From positions 1 to 52,179 of the forward strand of contig JACQZV010000003.1 of assembly GCA_016213695.1 (NCBI GenBank): DNA of 52,179 nucleotides, given 5' to 3'. Below the pieces are notes generated by a model. That model searched no databases and was not told where the DNA came from. It saw only the letters and a list, made by a program, of their open reading frames with translations. Every line of letters begins with the position of its first letter. Positions within the stretch are counted from its first letter, which is position 1. This DNA is from Acidobacteriota bacterium (lineage in GTDB: Bacteria > Acidobacteriota > Vicinamibacteria > Vicinamibacterales > UBA2999). The position numbers were made by a program, and so were the translations under genes. Shown piece after piece: positions 9,745 through 18,484 of this stretch.

Positions 9745-11094
9745 TTACGCGGTGGCCGCGAGATTCGCGAACCTCGTCTGCTCGCGCAGGAACGCCAGCC
9801 GCACGACGCCGGTGGGGCCGTTGCGCTGCTTGCCCACGATGAGCTCGGCCGTCCCGGCGTCGGGATGATTCGGGTCGCGGTTGTACGCGTCCTCGCGGTA
9901 GATCAGGATGACCACGTCGGCGTCCTGCTCGAGCGCGCCGGACTCGCGGAGGTCCGAGAGCTGCGGCCGGTGGTCGGCGCGCGACTCGGGCGCGCGGCTG
10001 AGCTGCGACAGCACGACAATCGGGACGCTCAACTCCTTGGCGAGCCCCTTGAGCGACCGCGAGATGGCGCCCAGCTCGAGCGTGCGGTTCTCGAAGCGCC
10101 CGCGCCCCGTCATCAGCTGGATGTAATCGACCACGATCAGGCTCAGGCCGTGCTCGGCCTGCAGCCGGCGCGCCTTCGCGCGCATTTCGAGCACGCTGAT
10201 GCCCGCCGTGTCGTCGATATGCAGCCGCATCGCCGTGAGCATCTCGAGTGCCTGCGAGATGCGGCCGTAGTCCTTCTGCCCGATCGCGCCGGTCATGAGG
10301 CGATGGCTGTCGATCTGCGCCTCCGCCGTCAGCAGCCGCAGGAAGAGCGCCTCCTTCGACATCTCCAGGCTGAAGATGCCGACGGTGCGGTCGGGCTGCA
10401 CCGCGACGTACTGCGCCATGTTCAGCGCCAGGCTCGTCTTGCCCATGGAGGGGCGCGCGGCGATGATGACCAGGTCGCCGGCCTGGAAGCCCCGCGTCAT
10501 CCCGTCGAGATCGGCAAAGCCGGTCGGCACGCCCGTGATCAGGCGCTTGTGCTCGAAGAGCTGCTCGATCTTCGGGTAGCTCTCCCGCACGAGATCGCTC
10601 ATCGGGATGAACCCGGCCTTGATCCGATCGTCGGCGACGGCGAAGATCGCGCTCTCGGCGTCGTCGAGAATCAGGTCGGATTCCTGGTCGGCCTCGTAGG
10701 CGCTCGTGAGGATCTTGTTCGCCGCGAAAATCAGGTTCCGCAGCGTCGCCTTTTCCTTGACGATGCGGGCGTAATACTCGACGTTGGTGGCGCGCGGCAC
10801 GCCGTCGGCCAGCGACGCGACGTACGCGGGGCCGCCGACCTGGTCCAGCTCCCCGTTGCGCCCGAGCTCCTCCTTGAGGGTGACGAAATCAATCGCCTGC
10901 CCGCGCTCGTTCAGCGCCACCATCCGGTCGAAAATGCGGCGGTGCGCGTCGCGATAGAAGTCGCGCGCGTCGATCGCCTGCGCCGCCAGGTTGAACGCGT
11001 CGTTGTGCACCAGAATCGCGCCGAGGATCGATCGCTCGGCTTCGAGATTGTGCGGAAGCGAGCGCTCCGCAGCAGCAACAACGGTCTCGGCCAT
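9745..11094 (-). CDS. dnaB: Replicative DNA helicase DnaB
   Basis: The 449-aa hexameric helicase unwinds DNA ahead of the replisome. The N-terminal primase-binding domain starts PHNLEAERSILGAIL, and the RecA-fold domain carries Walker A ARPSMGKTS near residue 215 with the H3/H4 regions (IVVDYIQLM, LSQLSRAPESR). No intein interrupts the ATPase site. Unlike many bacteria, rplI is not next to it; rpsF-rpsR-rplI lies at 29.5 kb. dnaB opens the long minus-strand run that ends with rlmB. Confidence 0.97.
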   Translation of the reverse strand: MAETVVAAAERSLPHNLEAERSILGAILVHNDAFNLAAQAIDARDFYRDAHRRIFDRMVALNERGQAIDFVTLKEELGRNGELDQVGGPAYVASLADGVPRATNVEYYARIVKEKATLRNLIFAANKILTSAYEADQESDLILDDAESAIFAVADDRIKAGFIPMSDLVRESYPKIEQLFEHKRLITGVPTGFADLDGMTRGFQAGDLVIIAARPSMGKTSLALNMAQYVAVQPDRTVGIFSLEMSKEALFLRLLTAEAQIDSHRLMTGAIGQKDYGRISQALEMLTAMRLHIDDTAGISVLEMRAKARRLQAEHGLSLIVVDYIQLMTGRGRFENRTLELGAISRSLKGLAKELSVPIVVLSQLSRAPESRADHRPQLSDLRESGALEQDADVVILIYREDAYNRDPNHPDAGTAELIVGKQRNGPTGVVRLAFLREQTRFANLAATA

Positions 11095-11148
11095 GTGATT
11101 GAAGGAATGTGGAAATCCCGCGCGCCGATCGTTACGCGCGAGAAGCAG

Positions 11149-11173
11149 AGTGTAGCAGAAAAGATGTGATAAT
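11149..11173. promoter_or_regulatory. Divergent -10 elements between dnaB and the MFS gene
   Basis: Within the 84-base gap, the minus strand has TACACT (11154-11149), a fair -10 box giving dnaB a leader of about 45 bases. The plus strand has TGTGATAAT (11165-11173), an extended -10 box lying five bases before the GTG of the transporter, which would give a leaderless mRNA. Neither side shows a convincing -35 hexamer. Confidence 0.35.
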
Positions 11174-11178
11174 CCGGC

Positions 11179-12432
11179 GTGGCCCCGCCGTGGTACCGCA
11201 CGATCGGCCGCGACGAGTGGCGCGTCCTGGCAGCCGCCAAGTTAGGGTGGATGCTCGATGCGATGGATTTCATGCTGTACGCCATGGCCATCGGACAGCT
11301 GCGGACGTATTTCGGCTTCAACGACGCCACGGCCGGCATGCTCGGGACGATCACGCTCGTCATGTCGGGGGCCGGCGGTGTTCTGTTCGGGTATCTGGCC
11401 GACCGCGCCGGCCGCGCGCGCTCTCTCATGGCCACCATCCTGCTTTTTTCGGTGGCGTCGCTCGGCGCTGCGACGTCGCAGAGCGTCGTGCAGCTGCTCT
11501 TGTGGCGCGCGCTGCTCGGGATCGGCATGGGCGGCGAGTGGGCCTCCGGCGCCGTCCTGATCAGCGAGACCTGGCCACCCGCGCATCGCAACAAGGCGAT
11601 CAGCATCATGCAGTCGGGCTGGGCCATCGGCTACATCATCGCGGCGCTGCTGGCCGCCGCCGTGCTCGGCGCGCCGGGCGCCGGCCCCGACGCGTGGCGA
11701 TGGCTGTTCGTCGCGGGCGTGCTGCCGGCGCTCTTCACCCTGTGGATCCGCCGCAACGTGCCAGAGCCGGACGCCTGGACGCGCCGCGGACGCGCCGCAG
11801 CCGCGGTCCGGAACCCCTTTCGCGTGATCTTCGGGCGCGCGCTCGCCGGCCGCACGATCCTCGTCATCCTGCTCGGATCGGCCGTCCAGTTCGCCTACTG
11901 GGGCATCTTCTTCTGGCTCCCGGCGTTCCTGGCCCGCCCCGTCTCCGAGGGAGGCGCCGGCATGGGCGTCGTGGGATCGCTCGGCTGGATCATCCCGGTG
12001 CAGATCGGGGCGTATTTCGGCTATCTCACCTTCGGCTTCATCGCAGACCGGCTGGGCCGGCGCCGCACGTTCGTGCTGTTCATGCTGGCGGCAGCGCTGC
12101 TCGTGCCCATCTACGGGCAGATGGCGCGGAGCCCGGTGATCCTCATGCTGCTCGGCCCGGTGCTCGGCTACTTCGGCCACGGCTACTTCAGCATGTTCGG
12201 CAGCTTCGTGGCGGAACTGTTCCCGACGGCAGTGCGCGCCACGGGCCAGGGGACCAGCTACAACATCGGGAGGATGGCGGGCGCCCTCGCGCCCTATACG
12301 ATTGGCGCCGTCGCCACGCTGCCGGGCATCGGCATCGGGCTCGCGCTCGGCGTCACCTCGGCGTTCTTCCTGCTCGCCGCAGCGCTCGTCTTCACGCTGC
12401 CCGACCGCAGCGGCCAGGCGCTCGAGGCGTGA
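11179..12432 (+). CDS. MFS transporter (metabolite:H+ symporter type)
   Basis: The 417-aa protein has about twelve membrane helices split by a central loop (about 195-215). The signature between helices 2 and 3, GYLADRAGRARS, and its counterpart after helix 8, GFIADRLGRRRT, are intact, as is GMGGEWASGAVLISE in helix 5, typical of the sialate/aromatic-acid/metabolite symporter branch. The substrate cannot be read from sequence. GTG at 11179 is the likely start; no Shine-Dalgarno precedes it, but an extended -10 box does, consistent with a leaderless transcript. It stands alone on the plus strand, divergent from dnaB. Confidence 0.85.
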   Translation: MAPPWYRTIGRDEWRVLAAAKLGWMLDAMDFMLYAMAIGQLRTYFGFNDATAGMLGTITLVMSGAGGVLFGYLADRAGRARSLMATILLFSVASLGAATSQSVVQLLLWRALLGIGMGGEWASGAVLISETWPPAHRNKAISIMQSGWAIGYIIAALLAAAVLGAPGAGPDAWRWLFVAGVLPALFTLWIRRNVPEPDAWTRRGRAAAAVRNPFRVIFGRALAGRTILVILLGSAVQFAYWGIFFWLPAFLARPVSEGGAGMGVVGSLGWIIPVQIGAYFGYLTFGFIADRLGRRRTFVLFMLAAALLVPIYGQMARSPVILMLLGPVLGYFGHGYFSMFGSFVAELFPTAVRATGQGTSYNIGRMAGALAPYTIGAVATLPGIGIGLALGVTSAFFLLAAALVFTLPDRSGQALEA

Positions 12433-12462
12433 ACAGTTGTCGGTTGTCAGTTGTCAGTTATG
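12430..12462. repeat. GTTGTC(A/G) tandem run between convergent genes
   Basis: The stretch reads as three consecutive near-copies of a heptamer, CAGTTGTCGGTTGTCAGTTG and onward, spanning the stop of the MFS gene and the 3' end of the PH-domain gene. It is AT-richer than its surroundings. It could be a dispersed repeat or a convergent-terminator remnant, but no clear hairpin with a T tract is present. Confidence 0.5.
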
Positions 12463-12895
12463 CCGTCTGCGACTGGATCTTCCGGCGAAACTCCAACGGG
12501 GCGGCGATGTTGTGAAAGACCTCGCGCACGCCGCCGGTTCCACTCAGCGTGACGGAGCCGTAATTGAAGATGCGGCCCATGAGGCTCTGGTCGATCGAGA
12601 TCGCCTCGACCTGCCGCAGCAGCAGTTCCAGCGTGCGCCGGCGAACCAGGCCGACCTTGACGATCACCCGTTTCGTCGTCACGCCGAACTCGGACGTTCT
12701 GTACGCGACCCAGGCCGGCACCGCCATGACCAGCCCGATCGCCAGGACGAGCGCACCGACGGTCGGTTCGACCAGCACGAGCAGGAGCAGACCGGCGGCG
12801 GCAACGAGCGTCGCCTTGCCGAAAATCAGCCAGTGGAGCGTCGCCTTGTGCACCACCGTTTCGTCCGGGAGCAGATTGGCTTCGATATAGCCCAT
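12458..12895 (-). CDS. Small PH-domain membrane protein (bPH2/YdbS type)
   Basis: The 145-aa protein starts MGYIEANLLPDETVVHKATL, followed by two close membrane helices (about 26-66) and a bacterial PH-like domain containing the conserved VTTKRVIVKVGLVRRRTLELLL and the downstream VEAISIDQSLMGRIFNYG. That pattern is the hallmark of the YdbS/YdbT family, whose function is not established. The ATG at 12895 was chosen because it begins exactly at the family N-terminus; upstream codons overlap the next gene. The start is four bases from the DUF2007 stop. Confidence 0.82.
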   Translation of the reverse strand: MGYIEANLLPDETVVHKATLHWLIFGKATLVAAAGLLLLVLVEPTVGALVLAIGLVMAVPAWVAYRTSEFGVTTKRVIVKVGLVRRRTLELLLRQVEAISIDQSLMGRIFNYGSVTLSGTGGVREVFHNIAAPLEFRRKIQSQTA

Positions 12896-12899
12896 CGCG

Positions 12900-13175
12900 T
12901 CACTCCGAGGGTGTGTCGGGGTCCTGGTCGTCAGCGAGCGCGAGCTCACCGCGGTCCGCGCGCGCGAGCAGCTCGCGCGCGCGGTCGGCAAGTTCGCGCG
13001 GCACCAGGATGTCCACGACGCCGAGACCATCAAGGGAGATCCCGTACATCGTCCTCAGCGTTTCACCGCGCACGGAGGTGGGAATCTCATTGGCCAGGAG
13101 GAACGCGCGCACCTGTTCCTCCTCGAACTGGCCCTGAACCGTCGTGACGACGACGAAATCTGGCGCGGTGGACAT
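12900..13175 (-). CDS. DUF2007-family small protein
   Basis: The 91-aa product fits DUF2007 (putative signal-transducing small proteins): a beta-alpha-beta core starting with VVVTTVQGQFEEEQVRAFLLANEIPT, a second half with the family-typical DILVPRELADRARELL, and an acidic tail. Family members are thought to bind ligands or act as small regulators, without firm data. It is directly upstream of the PH-domain gene, four bases apart, so the pair is probably one transcript. Confidence 0.75.
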   Translation of the reverse strand: MSTAPDFVVVTTVQGQFEEEQVRAFLLANEIPTSVRGETLRTMYGISLDGLGVVDILVPRELADRARELLARADRGELALADDQDPDTPSE

Positions 13176-13205
13176 TTGTTTCGGCAGCGTGTTCCGGCAG
13201 CGATG

Positions 13206-14477
13206 CTACCGGGTTCCGCGCGCCACCCTGAACAGTCCGAGGTCGATCGATTCGCCCATCAGCTTGTAGCCCGCCGCGTTCGGGTGCGTGTAGTCGCCGC
13301 AGTTGAACTCCGGCTTGAGCGACTCGCTTCCCGCATACACCGGCCCGCCTTTCATCAGCGGGTCGAAGTCGATCACCGCATCGAACTTCGCCTGCGTGCG
13401 GATCCACGCGTTCACCGCGAGGCGCTGCGCCTCCATGTCCGCGTTCCATCCCATCATCGTCTCGGGGCGGCCGCGCGGAATGATGGTGACGCCGATGATG
13501 GAGAGTCCTTTGGCGTGGACGCGGTCGATGACCTCCTGCGTGCCGGCGATCACCGTGTCGGCCCTGGCGCCGCCGGTGATGTCGTTGGTCCCCTCGAAGA
13601 AGATGACGTGCGTGGCGCCGGCGCGCTCGAGCAGGTCGCGATCGAGCCGCGCCAGCCCGGCGGGGCCCTGGCCGCCCGGCGGCGCAATCCGGTTGCCGGC
13701 GATCCCCTCGTTCACGACCGCTTTCACGCCGCCTGGGGGGAGCGACGCCAGCCGCGTCGCCAGCACATCGGTCCACCGCTGATACCGATCCGGCACGACC
13801 GTGTCGCCCTCGTTCGTGCTGCAGCGGCCGTCGGTGATTGAGTCGCCGAACGCGACGACGACGCCCGACGCCGCGTTCGACATGACGTCAACCTTCGCGA
13901 GCCAGTAGAAGGGATACCCCGGCACGTTGCCGCCCGCCGGCACGGCGGCGAAGCCGCTCCCGGACGCGTCGGCGGCGTGGCTGCCCGGCGCGTAGTAATT
14001 AGTGACGAGGCCGAGCGTGTGCGCGCTGATGTCGGATGCCGAGGCGACATCCAGGCTCACGGCGACGCGCTGGAAGGCCTTGACGTCGATCGCCACCGGA
14101 TCGCTCCAGGCGCCCGCGCCCGGCGCGAGCGTCAGATCGCCGCGGCCGCTGAACGTCAGCTTCCTGTTCGTGCCCGGGAGCACGGCGGCGCCGTCGCCGG
14201 CCACGCCGACATACGCGGCCGCAAACGTGACCGGCGCCTGTCCCAGTGTGTTCTCCAGCTTGATGCGCATGGACGGCCCGGCCACCGTCGGCCGCACGAA
14301 CATCCGCACCGAGCTGTGGCTCAGTTCCGGCATCGTCTGGCGGGCGTTCTGCGAGACGGTCCACGCGGCCAGCCATCGCGCCTGGCCCTGGGCGCGGGCG
14401 GCGGCGGGCGCGAGCAGCGCCACCGATACGATGAGTGCGGTCGCGATCGCTCTCGCGCCGTGAAGCAGTGTCGTCAT
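13206..14477 (-). CDS. Secreted SGNH/GDSL hydrolase
   Basis: The 423-aa protein carries a signal peptide (residues 1-29, cleavage after ARAQ likely). An N-terminal beta-rich domain of about 170 residues precedes an SGNH esterase domain. The nucleophile is Ser213 in GDSITDG, block III has GTND (FEGTNDITGG), and the catalytic Asp/His pair is in DYTHPNAAG near the C-terminus. The layout matches the SGNH group that acts on extracellular esters or glycan acetyl groups; the exact substrate is unknown. It would be exported. No operon partner is obvious, although the SDR gene lies 29 bases upstream on the same strand. Confidence 0.88.
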   Translation of the reverse strand: MTTLLHGARAIATALIVSVALLAPAAARAQGQARWLAAWTVSQNARQTMPELSHSSVRMFVRPTVAGPSMRIKLENTLGQAPVTFAAAYVGVAGDGAAVLPGTNRKLTFSGRGDLTLAPGAGAWSDPVAIDVKAFQRVAVSLDVASASDISAHTLGLVTNYYAPGSHAADASGSGFAAVPAGGNVPGYPFYWLAKVDVMSNAASGVVVAFGDSITDGRCSTNEGDTVVPDRYQRWTDVLATRLASLPPGGVKAVVNEGIAGNRIAPPGGQGPAGLARLDRDLLERAGATHVIFFEGTNDITGGARADTVIAGTQEVIDRVHAKGLSIIGVTIIPRGRPETMMGWNADMEAQRLAVNAWIRTQAKFDAVIDFDPLMKGGPVYAGSESLKPEFNCGDYTHPNAAGYKLMGESIDLGLFRVARGTR

Positions 14478-14506
14478 CTGAATCTCTCCGTGGAAAAACC
14501 CCCGCC

Positions 14507-15100
14507 CTACCTCGGATCGAATACGTGGCCGCTGCCCGTGCCTTCCACGCTCTGCACGTACGCCTGCGCCACGGTGGCAACCGGAATCCCGCCCGACGTC
14601 GGACGCCCGAGCTTCTGCAGCGTCTCGATGATCCAGGGCGGGCTCACCACGTTCACGCGGATGCCGCGCGGCGCCTCGAGCGCCGCGGCGCGGCCGAACC
14701 CTTCGAGCGCGGAGTTCACCAGGCTGACCGCCGATGAACCCGGCGCGGGATTGCGGGACAGATACCCGGCCGTCAGCGTGAACGACCCGTTGTCGGCGAC
14801 CGCGTCGAGGCCGAGACGGAACACGTTGACCTGTCCCATCAGCTTGTTGCGCAGGCTGAGCTCGAAGTCGGGATCGGCAAGGTCCTTGAGCGGCTTGAAC
14901 GCGGCGCGTCCGGCGGCGCTCACCACGGCGTCCACGCGGCCGATGCGCGCGAAGAGCGCCCGGATCGACGCCGGGTCGGCAATATCGACGCGCTCGGGCG
15001 CCTTCTGCAGGCTGGCGAGCACGAGATCGTGCCGGCCGCCGAGCGCGGCCGCCACCGCCGAGCCGATCGTGCCCGTCGCGCCGATGACGAGGATGCGCAT
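14507..15100 (-). CDS. Atypical short-chain dehydrogenase-fold protein
   Basis: The 197-aa protein has a Rossmann NAD(P)-binding motif GATGTIG (residues 7-13) and the overall SDR order, and matches the short 'PRK07578-like' branch (from memory) in its ending SVEGTGSGHVFDPR. The catalytic Tyr-x-x-x-Lys is absent: Val125 and Asn129 occupy those sites in SSAVSLVNSALEGF. It may therefore bind a dinucleotide without classical SDR chemistry. A typical Asn-Ala-Gly segment is replaced by VVSAAG. Neighbours give no firm pathway. Confidence 0.8.
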   Translation of the reverse strand: MRILVIGATGTIGSAVAAALGGRHDLVLASLQKAPERVDIADPASIRALFARIGRVDAVVSAAGRAAFKPLKDLADPDFELSLRNKLMGQVNVFRLGLDAVADNGSFTLTAGYLSRNPAPGSSAVSLVNSALEGFGRAAALEAPRGIRVNVVSPPWIIETLQKLGRPTSGGIPVATVAQAYVQSVEGTGSGHVFDPR

Positions 15101-15167
15101 GAACCGAAGATTATGCTCGAAACCCGGGTTCGTGGAAGGCCATCATGATGCTCTGCATGTGCCGTCG

Positions 15168-16148
15168 CTAGTCCGCAGGGTGACTGTTCGGCCGGACCCA
15201 ATGCACGCTGACCAGGATGCCGACGGCGTCGCGCGAGATCGCCGGTGAAATACGCGTCCGCTTCTCCGCTGCGGGGTAGACGATCGTCGTCCTGTGCATG
15301 AGCGCCCCCGCGGCAAGTCCGAGGCCCGCGCCAAGGGCGCCGGCCAGGATCGGAGCGTCCGCGCATTCTTCCCGTCCCGGACCCACGCAGGCGGCTACTG
15401 TGCCGGCAGCCGCACCCGCGCCGGCCCCGATGAGCACGGCCATGCGGAGTGGCTGGCGGCGCACGGCGACCTGGCGAAGGGTCTCCCGCCTGAAATGCTT
15501 CTCGCCCGCGTCGGCCTGGACCGTGATCTCATCTGCCGTGAGGCGCGTCAGGCGACCGGTCGTCCTGACCCCCGACTGGTCCTCGACCCGGAGCCGATCG
15601 TCCAGGTTGACCCGAAGCGCAAGGTCCTCGAGCAGGCTGGCTTGAACACCGCGGGCGGCACGCGACGCCGGAATGGGAGCGCGGCTCTCTGGCGCGCGAT
15701 AGACGGTCCTCATCCGGGAGATGAGTGCCCCCATAGCCAGTCCAACGCCCGCGCCGATCGGGGCGGCGCCGGCCGATCCGACGACGAGGCAGTCCCGACT
15801 GCCTTCGTGCGAACAGACTGCCAGCGCGCCAAGGACCGCGAACACGCCGATCCCGACGAGTGCGCTCTTGCGGAGCGAGTGGCCGCGCACGGCGACCTCA
15901 CGAACAGTGTCGCTCGTGAAACGCTTCTCGCCGGCATCGGTCTGGATGGCGATCTCATCGCGCGTGAGGCGGATCAGGCGCCCGGCGGCCGTGCCCCCCA
16001 GCTGATCCTGGACCTGAAGCTGATCGTCGAGGTTCACCCGAAGCGCGAGCTGGTCGAAGGACTGAAGGGCCTGAGCCGAGCCTGGCGACGGGGCCAGCAG
16101 CATGAAGGCAGCAAATGCGACGATCACCGTCCGGCGCGTCCACCACAC
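15168..16148 (-). CDS. Exported protein of two tandem beta-plus-glycine-zipper repeats
   Basis: I do not recognise a named family. The 326-aa product has a signal peptide (about 1-26, ending SPGSAQA). Two homologous units follow, about 31-151 and 173-292. Each has a polar beta-rich part (LALRVNLDD, GRL.RLT.DEI, DAGEK.F, LR.VAVR) and a hydrophobic glycine-rich hairpin ending GALxxR or GALMHR before VY. The glycine-zipper stretches could span or associate with a membrane. The units differ by enough substitutions that the duplication is old. Cys pairs (residues 112/120 and 254/262) are conserved in both units, hinting at disulfides. Confidence 0.75.
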   Translation of the reverse strand: MWWTRRTVIVAFAAFMLLAPSPGSAQALQSFDQLALRVNLDDQLQVQDQLGGTAAGRLIRLTRDEIAIQTDAGEKRFTSDTVREVAVRGHSLRKSALVGIGVFAVLGALAVCSHEGSRDCLVVGSAGAAPIGAGVGLAMGALISRMRTVYRAPESRAPIPASRAARGVQASLLEDLALRVNLDDRLRVEDQSGVRTTGRLTRLTADEITVQADAGEKHFRRETLRQVAVRRQPLRMAVLIGAGAGAAAGTVAACVGPGREECADAPILAGALGAGLGLAAGALMHRTTIVYPAAEKRTRISPAISRDAVGILVSVHWVRPNSHPAD

Positions 16149-16177
16149 CGCGAACGGTCCGATCCAGGTATGCGTGG

Positions 16178-17068
16178 CTACCTCCTGTCCCCCGTCCCCC
16201 CCGACATCTGTTCGAGCACCTTGAAGAGCACCGCGAAGTCGTACTTGGCGAAGCCCATGCCGCGGGCCGCCGTGAGGAACTCATTGGTGACGGCCGTCGT
16301 CGGGAGCGGCACGTCGAGCCGCCGGCCCATTTCGAGCGCGAGCAGCATGTCCTTCTGCATCATGTTCACGTCGAACCAGGCTTCATCCGGCAGCTTGAGG
16401 ACGAACGGGCCGCGGTACTGCACCATGGGCGACGCGACGACGCCGTGGGTGAAGACGTCCACCGCGACCTCGCGCGGGATGCCGCTCTTCTCGGCGAGCA
16501 TGATGCCTTCGCTGAAGGCGAGCATCTGCACGGCGAGCTGCAGGTTGTGAGCGATCTTGAGCGAGAGCGCGAGGCCGTTGTCGCCGACGTGGGTCACTTT
16601 GGGTCCGATATCGTCCAGGATTGGCTTGACGCGATCGAAGGTCGCGCGCGTGCCGCCCACCATCACGCTCAGCTTGCCCGCCTCGAGCGTCGACACGCTG
16701 CCGGACACGGGTGCGTCGACCATGTCGGCGCCTTTCGCGCGGACCTTCTCGGCGACGGCCCGGCTGACGGCCGGGCTCACCGTGCTCATGTCGATGACGA
16801 TCTTGCCCGGTCGCAGACCGGCCAGAAGCCCGTCGGGGCCGTCGGACACCGCTTCGAGCGACTTCGAATCGGTGACCATCACAAACGTCGCGTCCGCCGC
16901 TTCAGCGACCGCGCGTGGTGAGTCGCCCCACTTCATGCCGCGATCGACCAGCCACTGCGCCTTCGAGCGCGTGCGGTTGTACCCGACGACGGTGTGCCCC
17001 TTGTCGAGCAGCCGGTTCGCCATGCGGCTGCCCATCGCCCCAAGACCGATGTATCCGAGATTCGCCAT
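16178..17068 (-). CDS. Beta-hydroxyacid dehydrogenase (3-hydroxyisobutyrate/tartronate semialdehyde reductase family)
   Basis: The 296-aa NAD(P)-dependent enzyme has the dinucleotide motif GYIGLGAMGSRMA at its N-terminus, the substrate-binding DAPVSGSVST near 117-126 and the catalytic lysine in GLALSLKIAHN near 170. The length and motif order fit the GarR/MmsB/HibD family, which interconverts 3-hydroxyacids and semialdehydes. A Shine-Dalgarno GGAGGA lies about a dozen bases before the ATG. It is divergent from the dicarboxylate symporter gene and near two aldehyde dehydrogenases, so a role in hydroxyacid or semialdehyde catabolism is likely. The substrate is unknown. Confidence 0.88.
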   Translation of the reverse strand: MANLGYIGLGAMGSRMANRLLDKGHTVVGYNRTRSKAQWLVDRGMKWGDSPRAVAEAADATFVMVTDSKSLEAVSDGPDGLLAGLRPGKIVIDMSTVSPAVSRAVAEKVRAKGADMVDAPVSGSVSTLEAGKLSVMVGGTRATFDRVKPILDDIGPKVTHVGDNGLALSLKIAHNLQLAVQMLAFSEGIMLAEKSGIPREVAVDVFTHGVVASPMVQYRGPFVLKLPDEAWFDVNMMQKDMLLALEMGRRLDVPLPTTAVTNEFLTAARGMGFAKYDFAVLFKVLEQMSGGTGDRR

Positions 17069-17128
17069 AGACTGACAGTCCTCCCCAGCCGGAATACGCT
17101 ATCACGCGCGGCACGTCGGAATCAGGTG

Positions 17129-17134
17129 TAGTAT
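17129..17134 (+). promoter_or_regulatory. Candidate -10 box for leaderless transcription of the symporter gene
   Basis: TAGTAT lies eight bases before the ATG at 17143 and no Shine-Dalgarno is present in between. Transcription would start at or next to the start codon. A -35 element is not clear, so this is a weak prediction, strengthened only by the same arrangement at two other plus-strand genes in the window. Confidence 0.35.
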
Positions 17135-17142
17135 CTGCGGCC

Positions 17143-18474
17143 ATGGACGCCACCGTCGCCACCCGCTCCGCCGCCGCTGCCCGCCGGAAACCGTTCTACA
17201 TGACGCTGTGGGGCCAGGTGCTCCTCGGAGTGGCGCTGGCGATCGTCGTCGGCTACGTCGCGCCCGACACCGCCGTCGCGATGCGTCCGCTCGGCGACGC
17301 CTTCATCCGCCTGATCACGATGGTGATCACGCTGGTGATCTTCTGCACGATTGCGGCGGGGATCGCGGGCATGGACAGCATCAAGAAGATCGGGCGCATC
17401 GGCGGGAAGGCGCTCATCTATTTCGAGGTCGCCACGAGCGTCGCGCTCGTCATCGGCCTCGCGGTCGGCGCGCTCACGCAGCCGGGCGCCGCGTTCAACG
17501 CCGACCCCGCCGCGCTCGACGCCAACGCCGTCGCCAGCTACGCGGGCCAGGCCAAGGGGCAGACGATTACCGACTTCCTCCTGCAGATCATCCCCACGTC
17601 GGTCGTCGACGCGTTCGCCCGCGGCAGCATCCTGAGCGTGGTGTTCGTCTCGGTCGTCTTCGGCTTCGCGATCTCGTCGCTCGGCTCGCGCGGCAAGGCG
17701 CTGCTCGACGTGCTCGAGGGCCTGACCCAGGCCGTCTTCGGCGTGGTCAACATCTTCATGCGATTCGCGCCCATCGGCGCCTTCGGCGCCATGGCGTTCA
17801 CCGTCGGCCGCTACGGCCTCAGCTCGCTCGGCCCGCTCGCCCAGCTCATCGCCACGCTCTGGATCACATCGGCGCTCTTCGTGCTGATCGGGCTCGGCGC
17901 GATCTCGGCTGTGGCGGGGTTCAGCATCATCACCTTCCTGAAGTACATCCGGGAGGAGATCGTCCTGGTGCTGTCGCTCAGCTCCTCGGACCCGGCGCTG
18001 CCGTCGCTGATGCGGAAGCTGGAGAAGCTCGGCTGCTCCAAGGCGCTCGTGGGACTGGTGACGCCGACCGGGTACGTGTTCAATCCGGACGGCAGCTGTC
18101 TGTACATGGGCCTTGCGGCCGTCTTCGTGGCACAAGCCACCAACACGCCGCTGACGATGACGAACTACATCACGCTCTTTGCGGTCGCGGCGCTGACGCA
18201 CAAGGGGGCGGTCGGCGTGCAGGGCGCCGCCTTCATCGCGCTCGTGGCCACGCTGATGGTGATTCCGTCCATCCCGGTTGCCGGCATGGCGCTCATTCTC
18301 GGCGTCGACCGGTTCATGAGCATGTGCCGGGCGACATTGAACATGCTCTGCAACGGCGTGGCGACGCTCGTCATCGCGGTGTGGGACAACGAGCTCGATC
18401 GCGCCACGCTGCGGGCGAATCTGGCGGCGCTGACCTCAGGCGCCGCGGACGTAAACGCCGCGCCGGCTGTGTAG
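17143..18474 (+). CDS. dctA: Dicarboxylate/amino-acid:cation symporter (DctA/GltP family)
   Basis: The 443-aa membrane protein belongs to the DAACS family (glutamate-transporter fold). Visible marks are the first helix of the core (FYMTLWGQVLLGVALAIVVG), the serine-rich reentrant loop VLSLSSSDPALPSLMRKLE, the TPTGYVFNPDGSCLYMGLA helix 7 motif and the C-terminal DRFMSMCRATLNMLCNGVAT with substrate-binding Asp, Arg and Asn. The residues fit the C4-dicarboxylate/DctA branch, but amino-acid substrates are possible. It is on the plus strand between an oxidoreductase and an aldehyde dehydrogenase on the minus strand, so it may import the substrate of that block. Confidence 0.88.
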   Translation: MDATVATRSAAAARRKPFYMTLWGQVLLGVALAIVVGYVAPDTAVAMRPLGDAFIRLITMVITLVIFCTIAAGIAGMDSIKKIGRIGGKALIYFEVATSVALVIGLAVGALTQPGAAFNADPAALDANAVASYAGQAKGQTITDFLLQIIPTSVVDAFARGSILSVVFVSVVFGFAISSLGSRGKALLDVLEGLTQAVFGVVNIFMRFAPIGAFGAMAFTVGRYGLSSLGPLAQLIATLWITSALFVLIGLGAISAVAGFSIITFLKYIREEIVLVLSLSSSDPALPSLMRKLEKLGCSKALVGLVTPTGYVFNPDGSCLYMGLAAVFVAQATNTPLTMTNYITLFAVAALTHKGAVGVQGAAFIALVATLMVIPSIPVAGMALILGVDRFMSMCRATLNMLCNGVATLVIAVWDNELDRATLRANLAALTSGAADVNAAPAV

Positions 18475-18484
18475 AGCGCCCGCG

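Noticed and set aside
17122-18201. A 359-codon minus-strand frame opposite the dicarboxylate symporter
   Set aside because: It is low complexity (Arg/Asp/Glu/His-rich) and lies opposite a transporter with clear family motifs.
18475-18484. A terminator between the convergent symporter and aldehyde dehydrogenase genes
   Set aside because: Only ten bases separate the stops and no hairpin with a T tract was seen.
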